DNA from: Aurantimonas sp. HBX-1
GTDB lineage: Bacteria; Pseudomonadota; Alphaproteobacteria; Rhizobiales; Rhizobiaceae
DNA length: 64,000 bases
Assembly (NCBI RefSeq): GCF_021391535.1
Contig: NZ_CP090066.1
Location: forward strand, 881,501 to 945,500
Direction of reading: 5' to 3'
Shown: positions 24,937 to 33,560 of the stretch, one piece after another
Layout: each line of letters begins with the position of its first letter
Numbering within the stretch: position 1 is the first letter of the stretch
Position numbers and translations under genes: made by a program
Notes under the pieces: generated by a model
What the model was told of the DNA's origin: nothing
The model's database searches: none
What the model saw: the letters and a program-made list of their open reading frames with translations, nothing else

Positions 24937-25251
24937 ATGATTTCCGCTCTCGGCTCCGCCTTCCCCCGCATCCAGACCAGCCCCATCGGCGGTGCATCGT
25001 CGGCCGCTTCCGGCGTCGCGACGACGGTCGCCGGCGCCGACTTCGGCACCGTGCTGTCGCAGGTCGCCACCAATGCCATGGACGCCGTCAAGTCGGCCGA
25101 GGCGACCTCCATCCAGGGCATCAGGGGCGAAGCCTCGACCCAGGCCGTGGTGGAGTCGGTGATGGCGGCGGAGCGGACGCTGCAGACGGCGGTGGCGCTG
25201 CGGGACAAGGCGGTCAGCGCCTATCTCGAACTCTCCCGCATGTCGATCTGA
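24937..25251 (+). CDS. fliE: Flagellar hook-basal body complex protein FliE
   Basis: Protein of 104 residues. The C-terminal two-thirds (ATNAMDAVKSAEATSIQGIRG ... QAVVESVMAAERTLQTAVALRDKAVSAYLELSRMSI) is the FliE helical hairpin that joins the MS-ring to the rod. The N-terminal ~35 residues are low in charge and rich in Ala/Gly/Ser. Placement between flgC and flgG is the standard alphaproteobacterial order. Confidence 0.94.
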   Translation: MISALGSAFPRIQTSPIGGASSAASGVATTVAGADFGTVLSQVATNAMDAVKSAEATSIQGIRGEASTQAVVESVMAAERTLQTAVALRDKAVSAYLELSRMSI

Positions 25252-25322
25252 GCCGGTTCGCCTGACCCGCTGATCCAGCCTGCCCGCATGGGCATCCTGC
25301 CACCAATCGAAGGAACCGACCC

Positions 25323-26111
25323 ATGCGAGCCCTCGCCATCGCCGCGACCGGAATGAATGCGCAACAGACCAATGTCGAGGTCATTGCCAACAACATCGCC
25401 AACATCAACACCACCGGCTTCAAGCGGGCGCGGGCGGAGTTCACCGACCTGCTCTACCAGATCGAGCGCGCCCAGGGCGTGCCGGCCCGGGGCGGCGAGG
25501 GGGTCGTCCCCGAAGGCGCGCAGCTTGGCCTCGGCACGCGGCTGTCGGCGATCCGCAACATCCATCTGCAGGGCACGCTCAACCAGACCGGTAACCGGCT
25601 GGATCTGGCGCTGAACGGCCAGGGCTGGTTCCAGGTGCAGGGCCCCAACGCCGAGGTCATGTACACCCGCGACGGCGCCTTCAATACCAATGGCGACGGC
25701 CAGCTGGTGACGCTCGACGGCTTCGCGGTCGAGCCGGCGATCACCGTGCCGCAGAACACCACCGAGGTGATCATCAACGAGAGCGGCCAGGTCTTCGCCC
25801 GGGTCGACGGCGCGGCGGATCTGGAGGAGATCGGCCAGCTGACGCTCGCCAGCTTCGCCAACGACGCGGGCCTCGCCGCCCAGGGCGGCAATCTCTTCAA
25901 GGAGACGGTCGCTTCCGGTGCGCCGATCGTCGGCGTGCCAGGCGATCCCGGCTATGGCGTCGTGCAGCAGGGATATCTCGAGGATTCCAACGTCGACCCG
26001 GTGAAGGAGATCTCCGAGCTGATCTCGGCGCAGCGCGCCTACGAGATGAATTCCAAGGTCATCTCCGCCGCCGACGAGATGGCGAGCGTCGTGTCGAAGG
26101 GCCTGCGCTGA
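25323..26111 (+). CDS. flgG: Flagellar distal rod protein FlgG
   Basis: Protein of 262 residues, full length. The N-terminus MRALAIAATGMNAQQTNVEVIANNIANINTTGFKRARAEF and DLLYQIERAQG are FlgG hallmarks. The central YTRDGAFNTNGDGQLVTLDGFAVEP and the C-terminal EDSNVDPVKEISELISAQRAYEMNSKVISAADEM complete the protein. It forms the distal rod that spans the P- and L-rings. Followed 3 bases later by flgA. Confidence 0.97.
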   Translation: MRALAIAATGMNAQQTNVEVIANNIANINTTGFKRARAEFTDLLYQIERAQGVPARGGEGVVPEGAQLGLGTRLSAIRNIHLQGTLNQTGNRLDLALNGQGWFQVQGPNAEVMYTRDGAFNTNGDGQLVTLDGFAVEPAITVPQNTTEVIINESGQVFARVDGAADLEEIGQLTLASFANDAGLAAQGGNLFKETVASGAPIVGVPGDPGYGVVQQGYLEDSNVDPVKEISELISAQRAYEMNSKVISAADEMASVVSKGLR

Positions 26112-26114
26112 GCC

Positions 26115-26609
26115 ATGGACAACGCACGCGGCCCGGGCCGCATCCTCGTCATCCTCTACGCCGCGGCGGTCGCGCTTGCGGCCATGTTCATCCTGTCGGT
26201 GCCCGTGCGCGCATTCTCGGCGGAACTGGACATGCCGGTGCCGACCGTGGTCGTCTACCCGGGCCAGAATGTCTTCGAACGGGGTCTCGATCGCAAGGCC
26301 TACGTCGTCAAGGACGAGAAGCTCGGGCTGTACGTCGCCGACGAGTCGATGCTGGAAGGCCGCGTGGCGCGCCGCACCCTGCTGCCCGGCCGGCCGATCC
26401 TGCTGTCGGACCTGAAGCTGGCCGACGTCGTCAGCGCCGGCGCCGCGGTCACGCTCGTCTACGAGGCCGACGGCCTGATGATCACCGGTCTCGGCACCGC
26501 GCTGCAGTCGGCACCCGCCGGCGAGCTCGTGCGGGTACGCAATGCCGACAGCGGTGTCATCGTCTCCGGCGTCGTCGCGCCCGACGGCAGCGTCAGGATA
26601 CCCGGATGA
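26115..26609 (+). CDS. flgA: Flagellar P-ring assembly chaperone FlgA
   Basis: Protein of 164 residues. A hydrophobic N-terminal signal (ILVILYAAAVALAAMFILSVPVRAFS) directs it to the periplasm. The mature part has an SAF-like/FlgA C-terminal domain (LLPGRPILLSDLKLADVVSAGAAVTLVYEADGLMITGLGTALQSAPAGELVRVRNADSGVIVSGVV). It assists assembly of FlgI into the P-ring; flgI overlaps its stop by four bases. At 164 residues it is a short FlgA, as is usual in rhizobial relatives. Confidence 0.92.
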   Translation: MDNARGPGRILVILYAAAVALAAMFILSVPVRAFSAELDMPVPTVVVYPGQNVFERGLDRKAYVVKDEKLGLYVADESMLEGRVARRTLLPGRPILLSDLKLADVVSAGAAVTLVYEADGLMITGLGTALQSAPAGELVRVRNADSGVIVSGVVAPDGSVRIPG

Positions 26610-27790
26610 TCCGCCCCTTCCTTGCCGCTGCCATGCTGCTGGCGAGCGCGGTTGCGGCCGTCCCGGCCGACTATTCCGGCTACGGCACGCCGGCACCGAG
26701 CCGCGAGCATGTCGCGGCGGTGCGGGGCAATCCCGGCGATGCGCTCGGCTCGGTCCGCATCAAGGACATCGTCACGGTGCGCGGTGTGCGGCCCAACCAG
26801 CTGGTCGGCTACGGCCTGGTGGTCGGGCTGCAGGGGACCGGCGATTCCATGCGCAATTCGCCGTTCACCGAACAGTCCATGCAGTCGATGCTCGACCGGA
26901 TGGGCGTCAGCGTCCGGTCCCAGTCGGCGCGCAACAAGAATATTGCCGCCGTGACCGTCACCGCCGAACTGCCGGCCTTCATCGGCACCGGCTCGCGTAT
27001 CGACGTCACCGTGTCGTCGCTCGGCGACGCCAGCTCGCTGCTCGGCGGCACGCTGGTGATGACGCCGCTCTACGGTGCCGACGGGGAGATCTACGCCGTC
27101 GGCCAGGGGGCGGTCGCGGTCAGCGGCTTTTCCTCCGAAGGCGACAGCGAACGGCTGACCCAGGGCGTGCCGACGACCGGGCGGGTGCCGAACGGCGCGA
27201 TGATCGAGCGCGAGGTGCCCGGCCATTTCAACGATGACGGCAAGCTGGCGATCGAACTCGTCAATCCGGACTTCAAGACCTCGATCCGCGTCGTCGACAT
27301 CGTCAACGACTATGCGCGCAAGCGCTGGGGGCGGCCGGTGGCGCAGGAGGAGGATTTCCGCACCATCCACCTCAAGCGCCCGAGCGAGGTGTCCAGCACG
27401 CGCTTCATGGCGGAGATCGGCGACCTGCGGATCGCGCCGGACCAGGTGGCGCGGGTGGTCATCGACGAGCGCACCGGCACCGTGGTGATCGGGCAGGACG
27501 TGCAGATCTCCACCGTCGCCGTCACGCATGGCAATCTGACGGTGCGGATCAGCGAGCTCCCCTCGGTGTCGCAGCCGGCGCCGCTCAGCGACGGCCAGAC
27601 CGTCGTCACCTCCGAAACCATCGTCGATGCGTCCCAGGATGGCGGCAACTTCGCCTATGTCGGCGGCGCCGATCTCGAAACCGTGGTCCGCGGCCTGAAC
27701 CGCATCGGACTGAAGCCCACCGGGATCATCGCGATCCTCCAGGCGATCAAGACGGCCGGCGCGCTCCAGGCCGAACTCGTGGTGCAGTGA
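26606..27790 (+). CDS. flgI: Flagellar P-ring protein FlgI
   Basis: Protein of 394 residues with a Sec signal peptide (about 1-22: IRPFLAAAMLLASAVAAVPA). The body begins RIKDIVTVRGVRPNQLVGYGLVVGLQGTGDS and ends KPTGIIAILQAIKTAGALQAELVVQ, both typical for FlgI. It forms the periplasmic bushing around the distal rod. It overlaps flgA upstream (26606-26609) and the motE start downstream. Confidence 0.96.
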   Translation: MIRPFLAAAMLLASAVAAVPADYSGYGTPAPSREHVAAVRGNPGDALGSVRIKDIVTVRGVRPNQLVGYGLVVGLQGTGDSMRNSPFTEQSMQSMLDRMGVSVRSQSARNKNIAAVTVTAELPAFIGTGSRIDVTVSSLGDASSLLGGTLVMTPLYGADGEIYAVGQGAVAVSGFSSEGDSERLTQGVPTTGRVPNGAMIEREVPGHFNDDGKLAIELVNPDFKTSIRVVDIVNDYARKRWGRPVAQEEDFRTIHLKRPSEVSSTRFMAEIGDLRIAPDQVARVVIDERTGTVVIGQDVQISTVAVTHGNLTVRISELPSVSQPAPLSDGQTVVTSETIVDASQDGGNFAYVGGADLETVVRGLNRIGLKPTGIIAILQAIKTAGALQAELVVQ

Positions 27791-28389
27791 TGATCAAGAC
27801 GCTTTTGAAATCGTCCGGCGGGCTCGGCTGGTGCGCCCTGGTGCTGGTGCTGGCGTGGCCGGCCGCCGCGCAGGAGGGCGACCCGTCCGCCGGTGCGCCG
27901 GAACTGCCGCCGCAGCAGATCCGGATCATCGACCCGGCCGGCGACCTCGTCGCCCCGGCGCCTGCCACCGAGGTGCAGCAATACTGCCTGAACATCGCCG
28001 ACAAGGCCCAGGACGCGCGCTACTCCCTGCAGGAGAGCCGGATGAAGGACCTGGAAGTCGCGATCAGCCAGAAGATCGACGAACTCGAGGCCAAGCGCGC
28101 CGACTACGAGACCTGGCTGGCGGAGCGCCAGCGCTTTCTCGACAGCGCCTCGCAGATCGTCGTCGACATCTACAGCCAGATGAAGGCCGTCGCGGCGGCG
28201 CCGCAGCTCGCCAATCTCGACCGCGACGCCGCCGCGTCCGTGCTGGTGCGCCTCAAGTCGCGGCAGGCCAGCGACATACTGAGCGAAATGTCGCCCGCGG
28301 TGGCGGCGGAGATCGCCAAGCGCATCGTCGACAAGACCTCGGCCGGCACTGCTGCCGACGCCGAACAGGTCGCGGAGAGCCGGTCATGA
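27790..28389 (+). CDS. motE: MotE-like periplasmic chaperone of MotC
   Basis: Protein of 199 residues from ATG 27790, which overlaps the flgI stop (TGATG); an in-frame GTG at 27787 would add one residue. A signal peptide (LLKSSGGLGWCALVLVLAWPAAA) leads to a Pro-rich stretch, a coiled coil (ADKAQDARYSLQESRMKDLEVAISQKIDELEAKRADYETW) and a C-terminal helical region (DAAASVLVRLKSRQASDILSEMSPAVAAEIAKRIV) with the MgtE-N-like repeat. In Sinorhizobium, MotE in this position between flgI and flgH stabilises MotC. motC is at 48979, supporting the call. Confidence 0.87.
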   Translation: MIKTLLKSSGGLGWCALVLVLAWPAAAQEGDPSAGAPELPPQQIRIIDPAGDLVAPAPATEVQQYCLNIADKAQDARYSLQESRMKDLEVAISQKIDELEAKRADYETWLAERQRFLDSASQIVVDIYSQMKAVAAAPQLANLDRDAAASVLVRLKSRQASDILSEMSPAVAAEIAKRIVDKTSAGTAADAEQVAESRS

Positions 28390-29090
28390 AGATCCTTGCA
28401 ATCCTCGCGCTTGCGGCGCTGGCCGGCTGCTCGACCAGCCGCGAGGACTTCCTGCGCGAGCCGGCGATGTCGCCGGTCGGCACCGGGCTCTACGAATATC
28501 CGGCGCTGGCCGGCGCGCCGACGGCGTTTCCGGCCTCCGGACCGCAGACGCCGCACTCGCTCTGGAGCGACAAGCAGGCGCAGTTCTACCAGGACCCGCG
28601 CGCGCTCGATGTCGGCGACATCGTCACCGTGAAGATCCGCATTCGCGACCAGGCCTCGCTCGACAACAATTCCGAGCGTTCGCGCCGGTCGGGCATCGGC
28701 AGCGGGCTCGACCTGGCCGGCCAGCTCGGCAACTACGAGCTGCCGACGGTGGGCGTCGATCTCGATGCGGACGGCAGCTCCGACATGTCCGGCAAGGGCA
28801 AGATCAAGCGCTCGGAGGACATCGACCTCTCGGTCGCCGCCGTCGTCACCCAGAAACTGCCGAACGGCAATCTCGTCGTCAGCGGGCAGCAGGAAGTGCG
28901 GGTGAATTTCGAGGTTCGGGTGCTGGCGATGGCCGGCATCATCCGGCCGCGGGACATCTCGCAGAACAACACGATCGACTACGACAAGATCGCCGAGGCC
29001 CGGATTTCCTACGGCGGCCGCGGCCGCATGACGGAAGTCCAGCAGCCGGGCTGGGGCCAGCAGGTCTACGACATCGTCGCGCCCTTCTGA
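28386..29090 (+). CDS. flgH: Flagellar L-ring lipoprotein FlgH
   Basis: Protein of 234 residues. The N-terminus MKILAILALAALAGCSTS has a lipobox LAGC with Cys15, so it is an outer-membrane lipoprotein. SLWSDKQAQFYQDPRALDVGDIVTVKIRIRDQASLDNNSERSR and the C-terminal DISQNNTIDYDKIAEARISYGGRGRMTEVQQPGWGQQVYD are L-ring signatures. The start at 28386 overlaps the motE stop. A 10-base-pair hairpin follows at 29102. Confidence 0.96.
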   Translation: MKILAILALAALAGCSTSREDFLREPAMSPVGTGLYEYPALAGAPTAFPASGPQTPHSLWSDKQAQFYQDPRALDVGDIVTVKIRIRDQASLDNNSERSRRSGIGSGLDLAGQLGNYELPTVGVDLDADGSSDMSGKGKIKRSEDIDLSVAAVVTQKLPNGNLVVSGQQEVRVNFEVRVLAMAGIIRPRDISQNNTIDYDKIAEARISYGGRGRMTEVQQPGWGQQVYDIVAPF

Positions 29091-29101
29091 GGAGCCGCAA
29101 C

Positions 29102-29125
29102 GCCTTCCGGCGATGGCCGGAAGGC
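29102..29125. terminator. Perfect hairpin between flgH and fliL
   Basis: Arms GCCTTCCGGC (29102-29111) and GCCGGAAGGC (29116-29125) pair perfectly around a GATG loop. There is no T-run afterwards, so it may be a weak or rho-assisted terminator or an mRNA-stability element separating flgH from fliL-fliP. Confidence 0.45.
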
Positions 29126-29224
29126 AAGTCTCGGGTCAGCCAGGACGGCTATCGCTCGATTGTCGGCAGGTCGGTGCCATGAAGGCATCGCCGCCGATTT
29201 CCGGAGCGAAGAGGGTTCGTCGAA

Positions 29225-29746
29225 ATGGCCGATGCAGGCACATGGGACGATGATGCGGGCGCCAAGAAGCGCACGACGATCCAGACGGCGATCGCGGTGG
29301 TGATCCTCACCCTGGTGGCGGGCGCGGGCGGCGCCTTCGTCGGCTGGCTGAATAGCGGAAGCGCGGCTTCCGCGCCGGCAGAGGCGGTCGTGCAGCCGCC
29401 GGCCGAGACGGCTTCTCCCCCCTCCGATATCGCCGCGGCCGAGGGTAGCGCCCTGCCGCTGCGGCTGATCGCCCTGAAGCCCGTCGTCACCAATATCTAT
29501 GCCCCGGCAAATGCGTGGCTGCGGATCGAGGCGTCGATCGTCGTCGAGGATGACGGCAGCATCGACGCCGAGGTCCTCGCCGCGGAGATCGAGGCCGACA
29601 CGCTGGCCTTCCTGCGCTCGCTCCAGCTCGCGCAGGTCGAGGGCACGCGGGGCCTTCTGCATCTGCGCGACGATCTGCGCGAGCGCGCCAAGCTCCGCTC
29701 GCCCGCCGTCGTCGACTATCTGATCCAGGCGATGGTCGCCGAATGA
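29225..29746 (+). CDS. fliL: Flagellar basal-body associated protein FliL
   Basis: Protein of 173 residues: short cytoplasmic N-terminus, one membrane helix (about 20-40, IQTAIAVVILTLVAGAGGAFVGWL), an Ala/Pro-rich linker and a periplasmic FliL domain (LKPVVTNIYAPANAWLRIEASIVV ... FLRSLQLAQVEGTRGLLHLRDDLRERAKLRSPAVVDYLIQAMV). It stabilises stators around the basal body. The stop overlaps the fliP start by four bases (29743-29746). Confidence 0.93.
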   Translation: MADAGTWDDDAGAKKRTTIQTAIAVVILTLVAGAGGAFVGWLNSGSAASAPAEAVVQPPAETASPPSDIAAAEGSALPLRLIALKPVVTNIYAPANAWLRIEASIVVEDDGSIDAEVLAAEIEADTLAFLRSLQLAQVEGTRGLLHLRDDLRERAKLRSPAVVDYLIQAMVAE

Positions 29747-30510
29747 CACGGCTCCTCGTCGTCCTTCTGGCGCTGCTGGCTTCGCATCCGGCGGCGGCGC
29801 AGCTCAACGATACCGCCGGCGCGCTCGCGGGCCTCATTCCCGACGGCGGCTCGGCCGCCTCGGGCCGGATCATCCAGCTCTTCGGCCTCGTCACCGTGCT
29901 GTCGATCGCGCCAGGCCTGCTGGTGATGGTGACGTCCTTCACCCGGATCGTCATCGCCCTGTCGATCCTGCGAACCGGCCTCGGCCTGCAGACCACGCCG
30001 GCCAACCTGATCCTGATCTCGCTGTCGCTGTTCATGACCTTCTTCGTCATGGCGCCGACCTTCGACCGCGCCTGGCAGGACGGCCTGCAGCCGCTCCTCA
30101 ACGAGGAGATCGACGAGCAGGAAGCCTTCTATCGCATCTCCGATCCGTTCAAGGACTTCATGCTGACCCAGGTCCGGCCAGCCGATCTGGCGCTGTTCGG
30201 CGATCTCGCCGCCGCCAACAGCCGCGACCGGGTCGAGCCGGAGCCGCAGGGGGCCGAGGACGGCGACGTCGATCTCAGGGTCCTGGTGCCGGCCTTCATG
30301 ATCTCGGAACTGCGCCGTGGTTTCGAGATCGGCTTCCTGATCGTGCTGCCGTTCCTGGTGATCGACATGATCGTCGCGACACTGACCATGTCGATGGGCA
30401 TGATGATGCTGCCGCCGACGATCATCTCGCTGCCGTTCAAGATCCTGTTCTTCGTCCTCATAGACGGCTGGAACCTGCTGGTCGGCTCTCTCGTGCGGTC
30501 ATTTTTCTGA
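29743..30510 (+). CDS. fliP: Flagellar export gate protein FliP
   Basis: Protein of 255 residues with a signal peptide (MTRLLVVLLALLASHPAAA), a feature of FliP, and four membrane segments. Key blocks: FGLVTVLSIAPGLLVMVTSFTRIVIALSILRTGLGLQTTPANLILISLSLFMTFFVMAPT and VLVPAFMISELRRGFEIGFLIVLPFLVIDMIVATLTMSMGMMMLPPTIISLPFKILFFVLIDGWNLLV. It forms the core of the export gate with FliQ and FliR. No fliO precedes it. Confidence 0.97.
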   Translation: MTRLLVVLLALLASHPAAAQLNDTAGALAGLIPDGGSAASGRIIQLFGLVTVLSIAPGLLVMVTSFTRIVIALSILRTGLGLQTTPANLILISLSLFMTFFVMAPTFDRAWQDGLQPLLNEEIDEQEAFYRISDPFKDFMLTQVRPADLALFGDLAAANSRDRVEPEPQGAEDGDVDLRVLVPAFMISELRRGFEIGFLIVLPFLVIDMIVATLTMSMGMMMLPPTIISLPFKILFFVLIDGWNLLVGSLVRSFF

Positions 30511-30550
30511 CGCGGCCAGGGCGGCCGTCAGACGGCAAATTTTACTTCCG

Positions 30551-30575
30551 CTTAACCTTAACAACCTAGGTTAAC
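30551..30575. promoter_or_regulatory. GTTAAC-type repeats upstream of flagellin 1
   Basis: CTTAAC occurs at 30551-30556 and 30557-30562 and GTTAAC at 30570-30575, giving an inverted repeat TTAACC-11-GGTTAA within an AT-rich patch about 85 bases upstream of the flagellin ATG. The same hexamer recurs before flagellin 2 and fliF. A regulator or promoter site is inferred. Confidence 0.45.
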
Positions 30576-30657
30576 GACAACGCAGACGGCATGAAGCTCC
30601 GATGCGCGACATCAGGCACGGCCCATGACGGGCAAGCTCGCCAGCAAGGGTAGGACA

Positions 30658-31956
30658 ATGACGAGTATCAATACCAACGTCGCTGCGATGACCGCGCTGC
30701 AGACGCTGCAGACGACCAACAAGATGATGGACGAGACGCAGAACCGCATCTCGACCGGTTTCCGAGTGTCGGAGGCGAAGGACAACGCCGCCTACTGGTC
30801 GATCGCGACGGGCATGCGCTCGGATAACAACGCGATGTCGGCGGTCTCCGATTCGCTCGGTATCGGTGCGGCAACGGTCGACGCGGCCTATACCGGCCTC
30901 AGCGCGGCCAAGGATGTTCTCGCCGAGATCAAGTCAAAGCTGACGACCGCTACGTCGGACGGCGTCGACCGGTCCAAGGTCCAGTCGGAAATCACCGCGC
31001 TGCAGGAGCAGCTGCGGACGATCGCCGACTCCTCGTCCTTCTCGGGGCAGAACTGGCTGTCGACGGGCGTCAGCACCGACCTGTCGAAGCAGATCGTCTC
31101 GTCGTTGTCGCGAGATGCGAACGGCAAGATCTCGATCGGCAGCATCACCGTCGACATCACCAACATTCGCCTTTACTCCACCAACGCTGCCGGTACCGCG
31201 AATACAGGCATCCTGAACAAGACAATCGACCTGACGAAGTATACCAACACCAGCGGTGTCGCTGGAACCGTCGAGGCGGGCGCCGGCATTGATTTTGCTG
31301 CAGCAAACGACCTGGTCAGCTTCTCCGTCAAACAGGGTGGTTCCGCGGCCCGCACGGTCGAGATCACCCAGGCGACACTGACCGCCGCCGGTCTGTCCGA
31401 CACCGTGATCCGGTCGAACGCCGATCTGGCAAACGTGCTGACGCAGGCGCTGAAGGATGCCGACATCCGGGGCATCGAGGTTTCCATCAACGCTGCGGAC
31501 AATGTCGTGTTCTCGTCCACCGACACGTTCACCGTCAGCGGTGCCACCGCGAGCGGCACCAGCGGGCTCGCCGTCGCCGACCTCGGCCTCGCCGCCACCG
31601 CCGTGACCACCACGACGGCCTCGGCCGGTGCCACCAGCGTCGAGGCGATCAACATTACCGGCGCGACATCGACCGACATCCAGAACTACATCAAGGTCGT
31701 CGACGAAGCCCTTTCGCAGGTCACCACGGCCGGCGCGTCGATCGGTTCGGTGCAGAACCGTGTGGAGATGCAGACCCAGTTCGTCTCCAAGCTCATGGAC
31801 ACGATCGACAAGGGTGTCGGTATCCTCGTCGATGCCGACATGACGGAAGAGTCGACCCGCCTCAAGGCTCTGCAGACGCAGCAGCAGCTCGGCGTCCAGG
31901 CGCTCTCGATCGCCAACTCCTCCAGCCAGGCGATCCTGCAGCTCTTCCAGAACTAA
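30658..31956 (+). CDS. fla: Flagellin (first copy)
   Basis: Protein of 432 residues starting MTSINTNVAAMTALQTLQ; the ATG at 30658 follows AAGGGTAGG, and the in-frame ATG at 30625 would add a non-flagellin leader. Conserved N-terminal D0/D1 (ISTGFRVSEAKDNAAYWSIATGMRSDNNAMSAVSDSLGIG) and C-terminal D1/D0 (STRLKALQTQQQLGVQALSIANSSSQAILQLFQ) flank a variable Thr/Ala/Ser-rich middle (about 150-330). It polymerises into the filament after export. A terminator follows. Expression is probably late and under FlaF/FlbT post-transcriptional control, as in related genera. Confidence 0.97.
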   Translation: MTSINTNVAAMTALQTLQTTNKMMDETQNRISTGFRVSEAKDNAAYWSIATGMRSDNNAMSAVSDSLGIGAATVDAAYTGLSAAKDVLAEIKSKLTTATSDGVDRSKVQSEITALQEQLRTIADSSSFSGQNWLSTGVSTDLSKQIVSSLSRDANGKISIGSITVDITNIRLYSTNAAGTANTGILNKTIDLTKYTNTSGVAGTVEAGAGIDFAAANDLVSFSVKQGGSAARTVEITQATLTAAGLSDTVIRSNADLANVLTQALKDADIRGIEVSINAADNVVFSSTDTFTVSGATASGTSGLAVADLGLAATAVTTTTASAGATSVEAINITGATSTDIQNYIKVVDEALSQVTTAGASIGSVQNRVEMQTQFVSKLMDTIDKGVGILVDADMTEESTRLKALQTQQQLGVQALSIANSSSQAILQLFQN

Positions 31957-32273
31957 GCCGAAGCCACCTTCCGGACCGTCGACAAGCCGCTCCCTTCGGG
32001 GGGCGGCTTTCTTCGTTTGTCTCCCCGGATAGCTTCACGCTCAGCAACGCCCGGTTAACCATGGTCGCTACCAGGTCGTTAACCATAAGAAGCGGAACAA
32101 CGGCGCAGCGGGAACCATCGCGCCGATGTTAAGAACCTGGAAGGGGAGCCCCGCGCAAGGTTCGGTCATAGCGAAGTGGCCGCGAGGAAATCCGACCACA
32201 GGCATGACGCCGACTTGCTATCCCGGTCGATCCGGACTGTCCCAAATTGTACTTGCGTCACGGGACTCAATTC
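31957..32273. promoter_or_regulatory. Intergenic region between the two flagellins
   Basis: A 317-base gap. It contains the terminator at 31984, then two copies of GTTAACCAT (32054-32062 and 32078-32086; starts 24 bases apart) in an AT-rich stretch about 200 bases upstream of the flagellin 2 ATG. A candidate promoter for flagellin 2 must lie between these repeats and 32273. No gene was seen here. Confidence 0.55.
31984..32013 (+). terminator. Rho-independent terminator after flagellin 1
   Basis: Arms AAGCCGCTCCC (31984-31994) and GGGGGCGGCTT (31999-32009) around a TTCG loop, with one G-T pair, followed by a T-rich stretch (TCTTCGTTTG). Ends the first flagellin transcript 27 bases after its stop. 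Confidence 0.8.
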
Positions 32274-33560
32274 ATGACCAGCATCAATACCAATACCTCG
32301 GCAATGACGGCTCTCCAGAGCCTCCAGACCATCAACTCGTCGCTCGACCAGACCCAGGCCCGCATCTCGACCGGCTATCGCGTCGCCGATGCCAAGGACA
32401 ACGCCGCCTACTGGTCGATCGCGACCACCATGCGTTCGGACAACAACGCCATGTCGGCGGTCTCCGATTCGCTCGGTATCGGCGCGGCGACGGTCGACGC
32501 GGCCTACACCGGCCTCAACTCGGCCAAGGACGTGCTCGACGAGATCAAGGCCAAGCTCACCACGGCCACCGGCGAAGGCGTCGACAAGGCCAAGGTGCAG
32601 TCGGAAATCACCGCGCTGCAGGAGCAGCTGAAGACGATCGCCGACTCCTCGTCCTTCTCGGGCCAGAACTGGCTGTCGACGGGCTCCAGCACCGACCTGT
32701 CGAAGGTCATCGTTTCGTCGCTGTCGCGTGACGCCAACGGCAAGATCGGCATCGGCAGCATCGACGTCGACATCACCGCCCTCCGCCTCTACTCGGACGA
32801 CGGCGCCGGTACGAACACAGGCATCCTGAACAAGACCATCAACCTGACCCAGTTCACCAGCAACAGCGGTGCGGCGACTGCGGTCGACACGACCGCCTAC
32901 GATCTGGCGACCGACACCGTCAGCTTCTCGATCAAGCAGGGCGGCGCCGCGGCTCGCACGGTCGAGATCGATGCCGGCACGCTGACGAAGGCTGGCCTGT
33001 CCGACACGACGATCCGGTCGAACGCCGATCTGACGGCAGTCCTGAAGCAGGCGCTCAAGGATGCCGATATTCAGGGCATCGACGTCGCTGTCGATGGTTC
33101 GAACAACGTTGTCTTCTCGTCCACCGACAACTTCACCGTTGGCGCGGCGACGGATGACAACGGCACCCCCGGCACGTCCGCTGCGGCCCTTGGTCTCTCG
33201 GCCGCGGCTGTTGTGACCTCGACGGCGCCTGCCGGCGCCACCAGCGTCGCCAGCATCAACATCAGCAGCAGCACCTCGGCGCAGATCCAGAACTACATGA
33301 AGGTGGTCGACGAGGCACTGTCGCAGGTCACCACGGCCGGCGCGTCGATCGGTGCGGTGCAGAACCGCATCGAGATGCAGACCAACTTCGTCTCCAAGCT
33401 CATGGACACGCTCGACAAGGGCGTCGGCACGCTGGTCGATGCCGACATGACGGAAGAGTCGACCCGCCTCAAGGCTCTGCAGACGCAGCAGCAGCTCGGC
33501 GTCCAGGCGCTCTCGATCGCCAACTCCTCCAGCCAGTCGCTGCTGTCGCTCTTCCGCTAA
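32274..33560 (+). CDS. fla: Flagellin (second copy)
   Basis: Protein of 428 residues starting MTSINTNTSAMTALQSLQ. Its N-terminal (about 1-150) and C-terminal (about 335-428) parts are almost identical to the first flagellin; the middle is alignable but diverged. Long stretches are identical at the DNA level, including 102 bases near the 3' end (33435-33536 versus 31828-31929), indicating tandem duplication with gene conversion or strong selection. Has its own upstream region with GTTAAC repeats, so it can be expressed separately from copy 1. Confidence 0.97.
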   Translation: MTSINTNTSAMTALQSLQTINSSLDQTQARISTGYRVADAKDNAAYWSIATTMRSDNNAMSAVSDSLGIGAATVDAAYTGLNSAKDVLDEIKAKLTTATGEGVDKAKVQSEITALQEQLKTIADSSSFSGQNWLSTGSSTDLSKVIVSSLSRDANGKIGIGSIDVDITALRLYSDDGAGTNTGILNKTINLTQFTSNSGAATAVDTTAYDLATDTVSFSIKQGGAAARTVEIDAGTLTKAGLSDTTIRSNADLTAVLKQALKDADIQGIDVAVDGSNNVVFSSTDNFTVGAATDDNGTPGTSAAALGLSAAAVVTSTAPAGATSVASINISSSTSAQIQNYMKVVDEALSQVTTAGASIGAVQNRIEMQTNFVSKLMDTLDKGVGTLVDADMTEESTRLKALQTQQQLGVQALSIANSSSQSLLSLFR

